In this document: positions 39,986 through 52,409 of the stretch, one piece after another
Position numbering within the stretch: position 1 is the first letter of the stretch
How the letters are laid out: each line of letters opens with the position of its first letter
Source of the DNA: Pantoea agglomerans NBRC 102470
Lineage (GTDB): Bacteria > Pseudomonadota > Gammaproteobacteria > Enterobacterales > Enterobacteriaceae
DNA: 64,000 nucleotides
Assembly: GCF_001598475.1 (NCBI RefSeq)
Contig: NZ_BCZA01000013.1
Coordinates: 1 to 64,000 of the forward strand
Reading direction: 5' to 3'
The notes under the pieces: model-generated
Databases searched by the model: none
The model's input: the letters and a program-made list of their open reading frames with translations, nothing else
Told to the model about the DNA's origin: nothing
Translations under genes and position numbers: made by a program

Positions 39986-41170
39986 TCAGATAAACAGACC
40001 AGCAAAGGCTGCGGAGAGCAGACTGACCAGCGTGGAGCCATAGACCAGCTTCCAGCCAAAACGGGAAACCACATTTCCCTGTTTCTCATTCAGGCCTTTT
40101 ATTGCGCCTGCCACAATGCCGATAGAGGCAAAGTTAGCGAACGAGACCAGGAACACCGACAGAATACCCAGTCCACGCGCACTCATGCCCGCCGCGACTT
40201 TCTGCAGTTCAATCATCGCCACAAACTCATTCGCCACCAGTTTGGTTGCCATGATGCTGGCCGCCTGCAGGGCATCGGCTTTGGGAATGCCAATCAGCCA
40301 GGCCAGAGGATAGAACAGGTAGCCGAGCAGTTGCTGGAAGCTGTAGCCGAACACCGCCGCAAACAGCGCGTTGACGGCAGCAATCAGCGCAATAAAGCCA
40401 ATCAGCATGGCCAGAATAATCATCGCGACTTTGAAGCCTGCCAGGATGTATTCGCCCAGCATCTCAAAGAAGCTCTGCTCTTCATGCAGTTTATCCAGCG
40501 CGATAGGCTGCTCATCCTGGCTTTTCATCGGGTTGATGATCGACAGGATAATAAAGGTGCTGAACATGTTAAGCAGCAGTGCCGCAACCACATACTTCGG
40601 TTCGATCATCGACATATAAGCACCGACAATCGACAGCGAAACGGTAGACATCGCGGTCGCTGCCATGGTGTAGAGCCGGCGCGGCGGGATATCACCCAGA
40701 ATCCCTTTATAAGCGATGAAGTTTTCCGACTGTCCAAGAATCAGCGTGCTGACGGCGTTGAACGACTCCAGCTTGCCCATGCCGTTAATCTTCGACAGCA
40801 GCGTCCCGAAAATACGGATCAGCAGCGGCAGGATGCGCCAGTGCTGCAATATGCCGATCAGTGCCGAAATAAAGACAATCGGGCAGAGCACGCCAAGGAA
40901 GATAAATGCCAGCCCCTGTTTGCTCATTCCGCCAAACACGAACTCCGTGCCTTGTGCGGCAAAACCCAGCAGCGTCTCAAAGAAACCGGCGAACGAACCG
41001 ACCAGCGCCAGACCTCCGGCAGAGTGAAGGAAGAACCAACCCAGCGCGGCTTCCACCACAATCAGTTGAATAATAAAGCGCAGGCGAATCTGTTTACGGT
41101 CATGACTGACCAGCAGCGCAAGGGCGAAGATCACCACCAGCGCCAGCAGGAAATGAAGAATGGCGGCCAT
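39986..41170 (-). CDS. nupC: Nucleoside permease NupC
   Basis: 394-residue concentrative nucleoside transporter (CNT family), proton-driven, for pyrimidine nucleosides and adenosine. The family core [28 protein letters not shown] and the C-terminal [19 protein letters not shown] match E. coli NupC (400). About ten membrane segments. In E. coli nupC is elsewhere; here it is divergent from rph with 150 bases between start codons. It could feed the nucleotide salvage linked to pyrE nearby. Confidence 0.94.
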   Translation of the reverse strand: MAAILHFLLALVVIFALALLVSHDRKQIRLRFIIQLIVVEAALGWFFLHSAGGLALVGSFAGFFETLLGFAAQGTEFVFGGMSKQGLAFIFLGVLCPIVFISALIGILQHWRILPLLIRIFGTLLSKINGMGKLESFNAVSTLILGQSENFIAYKGILGDIPPRRLYTMAATAMSTVSLSIVGAYMSMIEPKYVVAALLLNMFSTFIILSIINPMKSQDEQPIALDKLHEEQSFFEMLGEYILAGFKVAMIILAMLIGFIALIAAVNALFAAVFGYSFQQLLGYLFYPLAWLIGIPKADALQAASIMATKLVANEFVAMIELQKVAAGMSARGLGILSVFLVSFANFASIGIVAGAIKGLNEKQGNVVSRFGWKLVYGSTLVSLLSAAFAGLFI

Positions 41171-41280
41171 ATGTCTTTTTTATCAGAGAGAAAGGAACGC
41201 GCATTTAGCCACAGCTGGCGGGGAATTTCATCTGATGCCTGCGTCAGACCAGCGTAAGAGACAGCGGACAAGGAAGTCCG

Positions 41281-41286
41281 TATAAT
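41281..41286 (+). promoter_or_regulatory. -10 element of the rph-pyrE promoter
   Basis: Perfect TATAAT, 34 bases before the rph ATG. The -35 (GAGACA at 41258-41263, 17-base spacer) keeps only the ACA half. A small GGAC/GTCC inverted repeat overlaps the spacer. Confidence 0.5.
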
Positions 41287-41320
41287 GCGCAGCCAATCAT
41301 TAGCAAGCCGGAGAATACCC

Positions 41321-42037
41321 ATGCGTCCAGCAGGCCGTAGCGCACAACAGGTGCGTCCAGTCACATTGACCCGCAATTACACCAAACACGCAGAGGGTTC
41401 CGTTCTGGTGGAATTCGGCGAAACGAAAGTGCTTTGCACTGCCTCGGTAGACGAAGGGGTTCCGCGTTTCCTCAAAGGCCAGGGCCAGGGTTGGGTAACG
41501 GCCGAATATGGCATGCTGCCGCGTTCGACCCACAGCCGTATGGCGCGTGAAGCCGCAAAAGGCAAGCAGGGCGGACGTACGCTGGAGATTCAGCGTCTGA
41601 TCGCCCGTTCACTGCGCGCCGCGGTTGATCTTAAAGCGCTGGGTGAATTTACCATTACGCTCGACTGTGACGTGATCCAGGCCGATGGCGGCACTCGCAC
41701 CGCATCAATCACCGGAGCCTGCGTGGCGCTGGCTGATGCGCTGAACAAGCTGGTGGCCAGCGGTAAACTGAAAGCGAACCCGATGAAGGGCATGGTCGCG
41801 GCGATTTCAGTGGGCATCGTCAAAGGCGAAGCGCTGTGCGATCTGGAGTATGTTGAAGACTCAGCCGCAGAAACCGACATGAACGTCGTGATGCTGGAAG
41901 ATGGCCGCATGATCGAGGTGCAGGGCACTGCCGAAGGCGAACCGTTCAGCCATGAAGAGTTGCTGACGCTACTGGCGCTGGCTCGGGGCGGAATTGAGGA
42001 ATTAATTCAGGCGCAGAAAGCAGCGCTGGAAAATTGA
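41321..42037 (+). CDS. rph: Ribonuclease PH
   Basis: 238-residue phosphorolytic 3'-5' exoribonuclease that trims tRNA and rRNA ends. Hexameric RNase PH core with [35 protein letters not shown] and [18 protein letters not shown]. The ATG at 41321 (CCGGAG upstream) matches the family. The frame is intact to the usual end; the well-known frameshift of E. coli K-12 rph, which lowers pyrE expression, is absent. Confidence 0.97.
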   Translation: MRPAGRSAQQVRPVTLTRNYTKHAEGSVLVEFGETKVLCTASVDEGVPRFLKGQGQGWVTAEYGMLPRSTHSRMAREAAKGKQGGRTLEIQRLIARSLRAAVDLKALGEFTITLDCDVIQADGGTRTASITGACVALADALNKLVASGKLKANPMKGMVAAISVGIVKGEALCDLEYVEDSAAETDMNVVMLEDGRMIEVQGTAEGEPFSHEELLTLLALARGGIEELIQAQKAALEN

Positions 42038-42043
42038 TGTAAC

Positions 42044-42070
42044 AGGCGACCTCAGAGTCGCCTTTTCTTT
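42044..42070 (+). terminator. pyrE attenuator
   Basis: 7-bp GC-rich stem AGGCGAC / GTCGCCT with CTCAGA loop and a T-rich tail (TTTTCTTT), between rph and pyrE. In E. coli this hairpin attenuates pyrE: with high UTP, RNA polymerase outruns the ribosomes translating rph and stops here; with low UTP it reads through. The rph stop lies only 7 bases before the stem, as this coupling requires. Confidence 0.88.
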
Positions 42071-42086
42071 ATTTGAGGAGTGAGAA

Positions 42087-42728
42087 ATGAAAGCCTGGCA
42101 GCGTCAGTTTATTGAATTTGCCCTGAACAAGCAGGTGCTGAAGTTCGGTGAGTTCACTTTGAAGTCCGGGCGTAAAAGCCCCTATTTCTTTAATGCTGGT
42201 CTGTTTAACAGCGGACGGGATTTAGCGCTGCTGGGACGCTTCTACGCGCAGGCGCTGGTGGATGGCGCTGTTGATTTTGATCTGCTGTTCGGCCCGGCCT
42301 ATAAAGGCATTCCGATTGCCACCACCACGGCGGTGGCGCTGGCGGATCATCATGACCGCGATGTGCCTTACTGCTTTAACCGTAAAGAAGCGAAAGATCA
42401 CGGCGAAGGTGGCCTGCTGGTTGGCAGTCCGCTGCAGGGCAAAGTGATGCTGGTGGACGATGTGATCACCGCAGGCACCGCGATTCGTGAGTCGATGGAT
42501 ATTATCGGTGCGCACAACGCCACTCTGGCAGGCGTGCTGGTCTCGCTTGATCGTCAGGAGCGTGGACGCGGAGAAATGTCGGCGATTCAGGAAGTGGAAC
42601 GTGATTACGGCTGCAAAGTGACCGCGATTATAACGCTGGCAGATCTGATTGCCTGGCTGGAAGAGAAGCCTGAGATGGCCGATCATCTGGCCCAGGTACG
42701 TGCCTATCAGAAAGCGTACGGGATTTAA
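42087..42728 (+). CDS. pyrE: Orotate phosphoribosyltransferase
   Basis: 213-residue dimeric enzyme joining orotate and PRPP to give OMP. The PRPP loop is [16 protein letters not shown], the catalytic loop [11 protein letters not shown], and the N-terminal [17 protein letters not shown] binds orotate. RBS GAGGAG. Cotranscribed with rph and controlled by the attenuator. Confidence 0.98.
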   Translation: MKAWQRQFIEFALNKQVLKFGEFTLKSGRKSPYFFNAGLFNSGRDLALLGRFYAQALVDGAVDFDLLFGPAYKGIPIATTTAVALADHHDRDVPYCFNRKEAKDHGEGGLLVGSPLQGKVMLVDDVITAGTAIRESMDIIGAHNATLAGVLVSLDRQERGRGEMSAIQEVERDYGCKVTAIITLADLIAWLEEKPEMADHLAQVRAYQKAYGI

Positions 42729-42731
42729 CAG

Positions 42732-42758
42732 AGGCGGGCGCAATGCCCGCCTTCTTTT
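42732..42758 (+). terminator. pyrE terminator
   Basis: AGGCGGGC / GCCCGCCT stem with GCAAT loop and TCTTTT tail, directly after the pyrE stop and before the convergent slmA. Confidence 0.85.
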
Positions 42759-42763
42759 ACGCT

Positions 42764-43360
42764 TTACGCCAGCTGGGCGGCAATCAGCGGCCAGCGAGCC
42801 TCAAAGTCTGCGGTAGGACTGAAACGAAATTCAGAACGAACATACCGTGACAGTAAACCCTCACAGAAAGCCAGCAACTGACTTGCCAGCAGCGCCTCAT
42901 CAGCCTGAAAGGCTTCGCCCTCGCGCATTTTCCGTTCCCGCATCACCTGTCGCAGCTGCACTTCAATCCGCTCAAACAGCTGATTGATGCGTCCCTGCAG
43001 TCGGTCCTGCTCAAACATCAATGCATGGCCGGTCAGAATGCGCGTCAGTCCCGGATTACGCTCACCAAATCCCAGAATCAGTTGCACGATCAGACGCAGA
43101 CGCGTCATGGTCTCTTTTTCATCCTTGAGGATCAGATTGATGCGGGTAATCAGACTGTCTTCGATAAACTCAATCAGGCTATCGAACATTCGTGTCTTAC
43201 TCGGGAAGTGACGATACAGCGCCGCTTCGGAAACGCCCACCGTGGCTGCCAGTTTGGCTGTGGTAATGCGCTGGCTGCCATCACCCGACTCCAGCATCTG
43301 CGCCAGCGCCTGCAAAATCTCTTCGCGACGATTCCGCTTCGCGACTTTTTTTTCTGCCAT
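42764..43360 (-). CDS. slmA: Nucleoid occlusion factor SlmA
   Basis: 198-residue TetR-family DNA-binding protein. The helix-turn-helix is within [37 protein letters not shown] (about 30-65). SlmA bound to its chromosomal sites blocks FtsZ ring assembly over the nucleoid. The sequence is E. coli-like throughout (198 residues). It follows dut at 120 bases with a hairpin between; in E. coli the two are cotranscribed. Confidence 0.97.
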   Translation of the reverse strand: MAEKKVAKRNRREEILQALAQMLESGDGSQRITTAKLAATVGVSEAALYRHFPSKTRMFDSLIEFIEDSLITRINLILKDEKETMTRLRLIVQLILGFGERNPGLTRILTGHALMFEQDRLQGRINQLFERIEVQLRQVMRERKMREGEAFQADEALLASQLLAFCEGLLSRYVRSEFRFSPTADFEARWPLIAAQLA

Positions 43361-43412
43361 GACCTTAAAGACCCCTGAAATTCACCTAAAAACAGGCAAC
43401 ACCTACGCATCT

Positions 43413-43435
43413 GCCACAGGAACGCGTCCTGTGGC
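43413..43435. terminator. Hairpin between dut and slmA
   Basis: Perfect 9-bp stem GCCACAGGA / TCCTGTGGC with a 5-base loop. No T run in the direction of dut-slmA transcription, so partial attenuation or mRNA processing is more likely than full termination. Confidence 0.4.
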
Positions 43436-43480
43436 GATGAGGAAAAAATAACGGGCGTAAGTGAAAGTCGGTAATGCGGG

Positions 43481-43939
43481 TTACTGGCGACCGGAGTGGC
43501 CGAAGCCGCCTTCGCCGCGCAGGCTGGCGTCGAAATCTTCGACCAGGTTAAATTCCGCCTGCACCACCGGTACAAAGACCAGTTGTGCCATGCGATCGCC
43601 GGGCTGCAGCGAGAAGCTTTCCTGGCCGCGATTCCAGACCGAGACCATCAGCTGTCCCTGATAGTCGGAGTCAATCAGACCCACCAGGTTGCCCAGCACG
43701 ATGCCATGTTTATGGCCAAGGCCTGAGCGCGGCAGGATCACAGCGGCCAGATCGGGGTCGGCAATATGAATCGCCAGGCCGGTCGGAACAAGCGTTGTGG
43801 TGCCTGGTGCGATGTCGAGAACATCATCAATGCAGGCGCGTAAATCTAACCCAGCGGAACCTGAAGTCGCGTAGGTCGGCAGTGGAAACTCTTTGCCGAC
43901 GCGCGGATCCAGGATTTTAACGTCTATTTTTTTCATCAT
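43481..43939 (-). CDS. dut: Deoxyuridine 5'-triphosphate nucleotidohydrolase
   Basis: 152 residues ([15 protein letters not shown]); the second ATG at 43936 gives the 151-residue E. coli form. The five trimeric dUTPase motifs are present: [37 protein letters not shown] and the C-terminal [12 protein letters not shown] that closes over the substrate. It hydrolyses dUTP to dUMP, keeping uracil out of DNA. The start overlaps the coaBC stop region, consistent with a coaBC-dut-slmA unit. Confidence 0.97.
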   Translation of the reverse strand: MMKKIDVKILDPRVGKEFPLPTYATSGSAGLDLRACIDDVLDIAPGTTTLVPTGLAIHIADPDLAAVILPRSGLGHKHGIVLGNLVGLIDSDYQGQLMVSVWNRGQESFSLQPGDRMAQLVFVPVVQAEFNLVEDFDASLRGEGGFGHSGRQ

Positions 43940-45137
43940 AACGGCTGACAATCTCGTCTATTAATTGTTGGCCAAGGAGTGACTTATCGCTGAGCGGTAA
44001 GCGTTTTTCTCCATCCTGCCAAAAAAGGTGAAGAGCATTGGTGTCGCTATTAAACCCCTGTCCGGCTTTAGCGACGTCGTTAGCGCAGATCAGATCCAGA
44101 TTCTTGCGCACCCGTTTTTGCCGGGCGTATTCTTCCACATTCTGTGTTTCAGCAGCAAATCCAACGACGAACGGCCGGTTTTCCTGAAGTGCAGCGACGC
44201 CGGCAACAATATCGGGATTCTTTACCAGGTTCAGCGTGACGTTATCATCGCCGCCCTGTTTCTTGATTTTATCGGCCGCAATATCGGCTGCCCGGTAGTC
44301 TGCCACGGCTGCGCTTGCAATGAAAATATGTTGTTTATCTATCTCACTCATGACGGCGGCCTGCATCTCCAGCGCGCTGGTCACATCAATTCGCCGCACA
44401 CCCGCTGGCGCAGACAGGGTGACCGGGCCGCTGACCAGCGTGACCTGTGCACCGCGTCTGGCGGCGGCGGCGGCAATAGCAAAGCCCATTTTGCCGGAGC
44501 TGTGGTTAGTGATGTAGCGCACCGGGTCCAGCGCCTCACGGGTAGGACCGGCGGTAATCATAATGTTGAGATGTTGCAGATCGTTGACGGGCGAGGCCCA
44601 CTGCACCGCATGGTCAACAATCACCAGCGGGTCGAGCATCCGGCCCGGCCCGACATCGCCGCAGGCCTGGCTGCCGCTGTCCGGTCCCCAAATCAGCATG
44701 CCACGCGCCTGCAGGCTCTGCAGGTTATGCTGGGTCACCGCCGCACGATACATCTGCTGATTCATAGCGGGCACCACTGCCACGGGTGAGGCCGTCGCTA
44801 ACACGGCGGTCGTCACCAGATCGTTTGCCATACCGGCAGTAATACGGGCAATCAGGTCAGCAGTGGCCGGTGCCAGCACAATAAGATCGGCCCATTTTGC
44901 CAGTTCAATATGACCCATCGCCGCCTCCGCTGCCGGATCAAGCAGATCGTCAAATACCGGATAGCCGGAGACAGCCTGCAGGCTGAGCGGAGTAATAAAT
45001 GCTTTCGCACCCTCTGTCATCATCACGCGGACATCAGCACCGCGATCGCGCAGGCGGCGCACCAGCTCAGGTGCTTTATAAGCAGCAATACCGCCGCTCA
45101 TGCCAAGAAGAATTTTTTTGCCGGCTAATCCCATCAT
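43917..45137 (-). CDS. coaBC: Bifunctional CoaBC (phosphopantothenoylcysteine decarboxylase/synthetase)
   Basis: 406 residues from [16 protein letters not shown] (a second ATG at 45134 is equally possible, with GAGG upstream). The N-terminal flavoprotein CoaC has SGGIAAYK, the active-site PAMNQQMY and [14 protein letters not shown] with the catalytic cysteine. The C-terminal CoaB has [25 protein letters not shown] and NDVA. It makes 4'-phosphopantetheine in CoA synthesis. An upstream in-frame extension to 45272 is not conserved. Divergent from radC. Confidence 0.97.
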   Translation of the reverse strand: MMGLAGKKILLGMSGGIAAYKAPELVRRLRDRGADVRVMMTEGAKAFITPLSLQAVSGYPVFDDLLDPAAEAAMGHIELAKWADLIVLAPATADLIARITAGMANDLVTTAVLATASPVAVVPAMNQQMYRAAVTQHNLQSLQARGMLIWGPDSGSQACGDVGPGRMLDPLVIVDHAVQWASPVNDLQHLNIMITAGPTREALDPVRYITNHSSGKMGFAIAAAAARRGAQVTLVSGPVTLSAPAGVRRIDVTSALEMQAAVMSEIDKQHIFIASAAVADYRAADIAADKIKKQGGDDNVTLNLVKNPDIVAGVAALQENRPFVVGFAAETQNVEEYARQKRVRKNLDLICANDVAKAGQGFNSDTNALHLFWQDGEKRLPLSDKSLLGQQLIDEIVSRYDEKNRR

Positions 45138-45317
45138 GATGTTGGCCTCACTAAGCTCTCTGCCGCTCGCGGCGGCGAATGCACGGACTTTATCACAAAA
45201 GCGCGGATGCGCCTTTTCACTGACTGCGTTTGCGAGCCGTCTCGTAGATTGCAGCTTCACTGATAGCTGCACTCTTCATGATGGGCCATGCTGAGGCTCA
45301 TCTCAGGGAGAGCGGAC

Positions 45318-45974
45318 ATGAAAATAAAGGGACCACGGGAAAAACTCCGGAAGCTGGGTGCGCATGCCCTCAGCGATACTGAACTACTGGCCATTTTTCT
45401 CCGTACCGGATCGCCTGGACAGAACGTCCTGGAGCTGGCCGGACAGATGCTGGACGGTTTTGGCTCGCTTTATCAGCTCATGACGTCAGACAAAGCGGCA
45501 TTCGGTGAAATCAAAGGGGTCGGCGATGCCAAGCTGGCACAGCTTCATGCGATTGCCGAACTGGCGAAGCGTTTTTTCGCCAGTAAGCTGGCCCGCGAAA
45601 GCGCAATGGAAAATCCACAAATCACGCGCCAGTATCTGCAAAGTCTGTTAGCCCATCAGGAGCGTGAGATCTTCATGGCACTGTTTCTTGATAATCAGCA
45701 TCGGGTGCTGCGGGCACAAAATATGTTCTCTGGTTCCATTAACAGCGTGGAAGTTCACCCCCGCGAGATTGTCCGGGAAGCGCTGAAGCTCAATGCTGCC
45801 GCTCTGATACTGGCGCATAATCACCCGTCGGGCATGGCGGAGCCGAGCCGTGCAGACCGTGAAGTGACCCATAAAGTCAGCGAAGCCTGCCAGCTACTCG
45901 ACATCCGTCTGCTCGATCATCTGGTGATTGGTCATGGCGAATATGTCTCCTTTGCCGAGCGGGGATGGCTCTGA
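45318..45974 (+). CDS. radC: RadC family JAB-domain protein
   Basis: 218 residues. The N-terminal helix-hairpin-helix region ([25 protein letters not shown]) is followed by a JAMM metalloprotease-like domain with its metal site [18 protein letters not shown] and the upstream glutamate in VEVHPREI. E. coli RadC (222-224) is not a repair protein as first thought and its role is open. The ATG at 45318 has GGGAG upstream; a start ten codons earlier is not conserved. Confidence 0.93.
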   Translation: MKIKGPREKLRKLGAHALSDTELLAIFLRTGSPGQNVLELAGQMLDGFGSLYQLMTSDKAAFGEIKGVGDAKLAQLHAIAELAKRFFASKLARESAMENPQITRQYLQSLLAHQEREIFMALFLDNQHRVLRAQNMFSGSINSVEVHPREIVREALKLNAAALILAHNHPSGMAEPSRADREVTHKVSEACQLLDIRLLDHLVIGHGEYVSFAERGWL

Positions 45975-45989
45975 CAGGGGGAAATTTCA

Positions 45990-46008
45990 CGCCAGGTGGC
46001 GGCTTTTT
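45990..46008 (+). terminator. Possible radC terminator
   Basis: Short CGCC / GGCG stem with AGGT loop followed by GCTTTTT, 15 bases past radC. The stem is only 4 bp, so termination would be weak. Confidence 0.35.
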
Positions 46009-46042
46009 GCCCGATCATTCGGGATCTTTATCTGTTCGGGAC

Positions 46043-46071
46043 TTGAGCACTTGGGCTGAGCGGCGTATACT
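46043..46071 (+). promoter_or_regulatory. rpmB-rpmG promoter
   Basis: TTGAGC (46043-46048), 17-base spacer, TATACT (46066-46071); initiation expected near 46078. This gives a leader of about 138 bases before rpmB. Confidence 0.7.
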
Positions 46072-46077
46072 ACGCCA

Positions 46078-46452
<375 letters not shown>

Positions 46453-46468
46453 GGTACTAAGGAACTGA

Positions 46469-46639
<171 letters not shown>

Positions 46640-46657
46640 TTTTAGTGTTCTGCTAAA

Positions 46658-46682
46658 AACCCGGCTCCGGCCGGGTTTTTTG
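46658..46682 (+). terminator. rpmBG terminator
   Basis: AACCCGGC / GCCGGGTT stem with TCCG loop and six T residues, 18 bases after rpmG. Transcription of mutM may partly read through from here. Confidence 0.92.
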
Positions 46683-46708
46683 TTTGTGTAAAACGCTGAG
46701 GAGAGGGT

Positions 46709-48766
<2,058 letters not shown>

Positions 48767-48767
<1 letters not shown>

Positions 48768-50041
48768 TAGTGGGCCCGTGGTGGCAGATGCGGTTCGAGT
48801 AACTGTAGCAGACGCTGTAGCGCACCCTGATTCTGGTGCAGCACGTCTACCGCATGACGTCCGTAATAACGGCGGTAATCATCATCCTGTAACAGGTTGG
48901 TGACCTCTTTTTCCAGCGAAATCACGTCGGTGACGGTGATCAGCCCCTGGCCTTCCTGCAACTTGCTGCAGATATCTTTGAAGTTCCAGATATGGGGTCC
49001 CATCAGAACCGGAAGCGCATGGGCAGCAGGCTCCAGCGGGTTGTGTCCACCCCGTTCAACCAGGCTGCCGCCGACAAAGGCCAGATCGGCAATGCCGTAT
49101 AGCAGCATCAGTTCGCCCATTGAATCTCCGATGACCACCTGCGTTGAGCCAGACGGGATCTCGCCGCTGCTGCGCAGGATAAAACTGAAGCCGCGTTCCT
49201 GCGTCAGTTCACGGGCATCGTTAAAACGCTCGGGATGGCGGGGCACCAGAATCAGCAGCAGATCCGGGAAGGTCTGCAGCAGGCGGCGATGGGCATCCAG
49301 CACAATGGCCTCTTCACCTTCGTGCGTGCTGGTGGCGATCCACACCGGACGGCGCGGCGCCCACTGACGACGCAGCGTCACCGCTCTGGCGGCCAGTTCT
49401 GGCGTCACGGAAATATCAAACTTCAGGCTGCCGGTAATCGTTAGTTGAGAACGTTTCAGGCCCAGGCTCAGGAAACGGTCGCCATCTTCCGCATTCTGCG
49501 CCGCGATAAGCGTGATGCTCTGCAACAGCCGGCGCATGAATTTACCCAGCTTGCGGTAGCCTTTGGCCGATCGGGCCGAGAGGCGGGCATTGGCGATCAC
49601 CAGCGGAATATTACGCTGGTGCAGAATGCGGATAATATTCGGCCACAGCTCGGTTTCCATGATGATCACCAGGCGTGGGTTGACCGTATCCAGAAAACGA
49701 TTAATCGAACCCGGCAGATCATAAGGCAGATAGACGTGATGCACATCTTTGCCAAATGCAGATTGCGCGCGTTCAGAGCCGGTAGGCGTCATGGTGGTGA
49801 CGGTAATCGGCAGGGTCGGGTAACGATGACGCAGAGCACGCACCAGCGGGATCGCGGCCAGGGTTTCACCCACAGAGACCGAGTGCAGCACAATGCCGTC
49901 GGGCTTAACTTTGCCGACACAATAGCCATAGCGTTCTGCCCAGCGTTTGCGATAGGCAGGCGCTTTACGACCGCGCAGCCACAGGCGCAGCCAAATCAGT
50001 GGCTGAATTAAGTAGAGCAATGCGGTGTAAAAGGTCGTCAT
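48767..50041 (-). CDS. waaA: 3-deoxy-D-manno-octulosonic acid transferase WaaA (KdtA)
   Basis: 424-residue inner-membrane GT30 enzyme adding two Kdo residues to lipid IVA. N-terminal membrane anchor ([21 protein letters not shown]), the catalytic glutamate region [26 protein letters not shown], and the CMP-Kdo site VPRHPERF and [18 protein letters not shown]. It is essential for making the Kdo2-lipid A that LpxL/LpxP and WaaC use. A 92-base gap separates it from the wabG-like gene, so an internal promoter is possible. Confidence 0.97.
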
Positions 50042-50133
50042 AGTTACCGTTACAGCAAATTCGCGTCTAAAAGCAGATTAAAATCAGATGGCGGCATGTT
50101 ATCAGAAACCCCGCATGCACTCATCCCACATTG

Positions 50134-51267
50134 TCAGTTGCTGCTCAGGACCTGCTGATAAAGCGAAGTCAGCGCCTGCGCCAGCCGTTGTGGACCATAA
50201 GGTTCAATTTTGCGCCGCGCCGCGTTACCCATTCGTGAATCGACGGAAAGCGCCGGTAATGCATTAACAGCCTGATTTAACCCGTTGATATCCAAAGCAT
50301 CACAGACGAAGCCTTCCTGACCAGCGGTAATAAATTCTGCGCCACCGCAGCCAGTACTGGTAATCACCGGTAAGCCGCAGGCCATCGCCTCCAGTACCAC
50401 ATTAGGAAAAGGATCGTAGAGGGTGGGCAGCAGCAGGCCATCAGCCGCGTGATAGAACGGCTGCACATCCTGCTGTACGCCGACAAAGCGCAGGCGGTCC
50501 AGACAGTTAAGCTGATTTGCCAGCTGCTGATACCGCTGCAGTTGCTTATCCTGACCCACCACAATCAGATAACGGTCGCTGGCAGCCAGCGCCTGTATCG
50601 CCGCTTTCAACCCCTTGCGTTCAAAGCCGGAGCCGACATAAATCAGTACGGTGGCCGCATCGGGCAGCGCCAGCTGCTGACGGGTGGCGCGACGTGCAGC
50701 TTCCGTGGCGGGCTGGAAACGGCTGGCATCGATAGCATTATGAATAACGTGGATTTTTCCGGCGTCGAGCGAGAAACAGCGCAGGATATCGCGCTTTACC
50801 ATCTCAGAATTACAGATCACCGCTTTCAGCGTCGGAGAGTTAAACATCTCCGCTTCCGCCTGCAGGACATAGCGATGATAAGGGCTGAGCACAGCACTCA
50901 GTCGTTGCCACGATGAGACGATGCGGGCGCGCTGTTCCAGCCAGACGCGATGAACACCATCACCCGCGCGAAAAATATCACAGCCCGCGATGCGCTCGTG
51001 GCTTTGCACAATATCGAACTTTTCGCGCTCCCAGCAGGCGCGTGCTGCACGGGCAAAACCGCGCTCACGGGATACCCGGCCCAGCTTTGCAGGATTACAG
51101 ATATGCAGATGCCAGTCAGGATTGGGTGTGCCCTGCCAGCTGCGGGTAATGATGTTGAGATCGAGCTGCTCGCTGCCCAGCGCTTCCAGCGCGCGCGAGA
51201 TAAAACGCTCGGCACCGCCATCCGGACGATATTTCTGCCGGACAATCGCCAGCCGTAACTTACTCAT
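50134..51267 (-). CDS. wabG: GT4 LPS-core glycosyltransferase, WabG-like
   Basis: 377 residues. The N terminus SKLRLAIVRQKYRPDGGAERFISRALEAL matches Klebsiella WabG, which transfers galacturonic acid to heptose II. It has two Rossmann lobes: HERIAGCDIFRAGDGVHRVWL in the first and the GT4 donor site GSGFERKGL...VVGQDKQ and LLLPTLYDPFPNVVLEAMACGLPVITS in the second. It overlaps waaQ by 8 bases. The sugar donor is inferred from the homologue; a WaaG-like glucose transferase is the alternative. Confidence 0.8.
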   Translation of the reverse strand: MSKLRLAIVRQKYRPDGGAERFISRALEALGSEQLDLNIITRSWQGTPNPDWHLHICNPAKLGRVSRERGFARAARACWEREKFDIVQSHERIAGCDIFRAGDGVHRVWLEQRARIVSSWQRLSAVLSPYHRYVLQAEAEMFNSPTLKAVICNSEMVKRDILRCFSLDAGKIHVIHNAIDASRFQPATEAARRATRQQLALPDAATVLIYVGSGFERKGLKAAIQALAASDRYLIVVGQDKQLQRYQQLANQLNCLDRLRFVGVQQDVQPFYHAADGLLLPTLYDPFPNVVLEAMACGLPVITSTGCGGAEFITAGQEGFVCDALDINGLNQAVNALPALSVDSRMGNAARRKIEPYGPQRLAQALTSLYQQVLSSN

Positions 51268-52336
51268 TCAGATAGCTCCTCGCTGCCGCGACCACATCCT
51301 TCACCGGAATGGCCGACAGATAACGCTGGTCTGTTTTGGTGTCGATGGAATCGGGTGAGGGCAGCGGGCCATAATCCCCCGCCCAGATGACATGATTATT
51401 GTCGCCCCATGGCCGCCAGTGCTGCAGCTTGGTCGGACCAAACAGCGCAATACAGGGCGTTTCAAGTGCGGCGGCCATGTGCATTGGTGCAGAGTCGACA
51501 CCAATAAACAGTCGGGCATGATCGATAAGCGCCGCCAGCTGTGGCAGAGTAAACTGACCGGCCAGCGAAACCACATCCGGCGACGCACACAGTGCCCGAA
51601 TGCGGTTGATCATCGCCAGCTCCTGTTTGTCCGGCCCGGCGGTCAGCACCACTTTGCGGCCCGGCTGCGCCAGCTGATCGAGCGTGGCAGCAACGCTCTC
51701 CTCTTCCCAGCATTTAAAGCCCCAGCGTGAGGTCGGCTGCACCACAATATAGGGCGCGGTTACCTGATGCTCTGCCAGTCGGGTCAGCACAATTTGCTGG
51801 TCAGCGTCGCTGTAGTGCATTGAGACACGTGCGCCGTCGCTGCTGATGCCGAGGGGTGCCAGCGCCGACATATTCTGCTCAACGGTATGCAGCTTGCTGT
51901 GATTGTGTGTGGAGACCAGCTGGTTGTGACACCATCGCCACAGGACGTTATCACGTTTTTTATAGGCAAAACCGATGCGAACGGGTGCCGCAGAGAGCCG
52001 CGTAATCAGGGCAGCCCGCCACTGATCGGCCAGATTAATCACCAGATCATAATGTGCGTCACGTATGGCGCGAATTAATGCACGCTCATGGCCCAGCTTG
52101 CGCCAGGTGCCCTCCTGCTTCCATTTACGATCGATGACGTGCAAATGGCGGATAGCCGGATGCGCTTCCAGCATCGGACGCGTCTCCTGATAGAGCAACA
52201 CGTCGATGCTGGCCTGCGGATAACGCTCATGAAGCGCATTGATGGCGGGCGTTGTGAGCAGCATGTCACCATGATGGCGCAGCTTAATCAGTAATATATT
52301 TTTTGGAGAGATGTTTGCTGGAGTCAGGCTGGCCAT
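51260..52336 (-). CDS. waaQ: LPS heptosyltransferase III WaaQ
   Basis: 358-residue GT9 enzyme adding the side-branch heptose III to heptose II. ILLIKLRHHGDMLLTTPAINALHERYP at the N terminus, VINLADQWRAALITRLS, and the ADP-heptose site FIGVDSAPMHMAAALETPCIALFGPTKLQHWRPW. The ATG at 52336 is preferred; a TTG two codons earlier is in frame. It precedes the WabG-like gene, as in Klebsiella. Confidence 0.92.
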   Translation of the reverse strand: MASLTPANISPKNILLIKLRHHGDMLLTTPAINALHERYPQASIDVLLYQETRPMLEAHPAIRHLHVIDRKWKQEGTWRKLGHERALIRAIRDAHYDLVINLADQWRAALITRLSAAPVRIGFAYKKRDNVLWRWCHNQLVSTHNHSKLHTVEQNMSALAPLGISSDGARVSMHYSDADQQIVLTRLAEHQVTAPYIVVQPTSRWGFKCWEEESVAATLDQLAQPGRKVVLTAGPDKQELAMINRIRALCASPDVVSLAGQFTLPQLAALIDHARLFIGVDSAPMHMAAALETPCIALFGPTKLQHWRPWGDNNHVIWAGDYGPLPSPDSIDTKTDQRYLSAIPVKDVVAAARSYLNE

Positions 52337-52409
52337 AAACAAGAGTTCTCAGAATTCAGTGAACCGATTGTAGGGCAAACCCTTTTTAGGATAAAGCCAG
52401 CCTCAAAGG

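Noticed and set aside
40331..41257. 308-codon open frame antisense to nupC
   Set aside because: Composition dominated by Gln, Arg, His and Asp, typical of the reverse complement of a membrane-protein gene; no ribosome-binding site or homology.
41321..42037. Possible rph frameshift as in E. coli K-12
   Set aside because: The frame is intact from start to the normal end of the protein.
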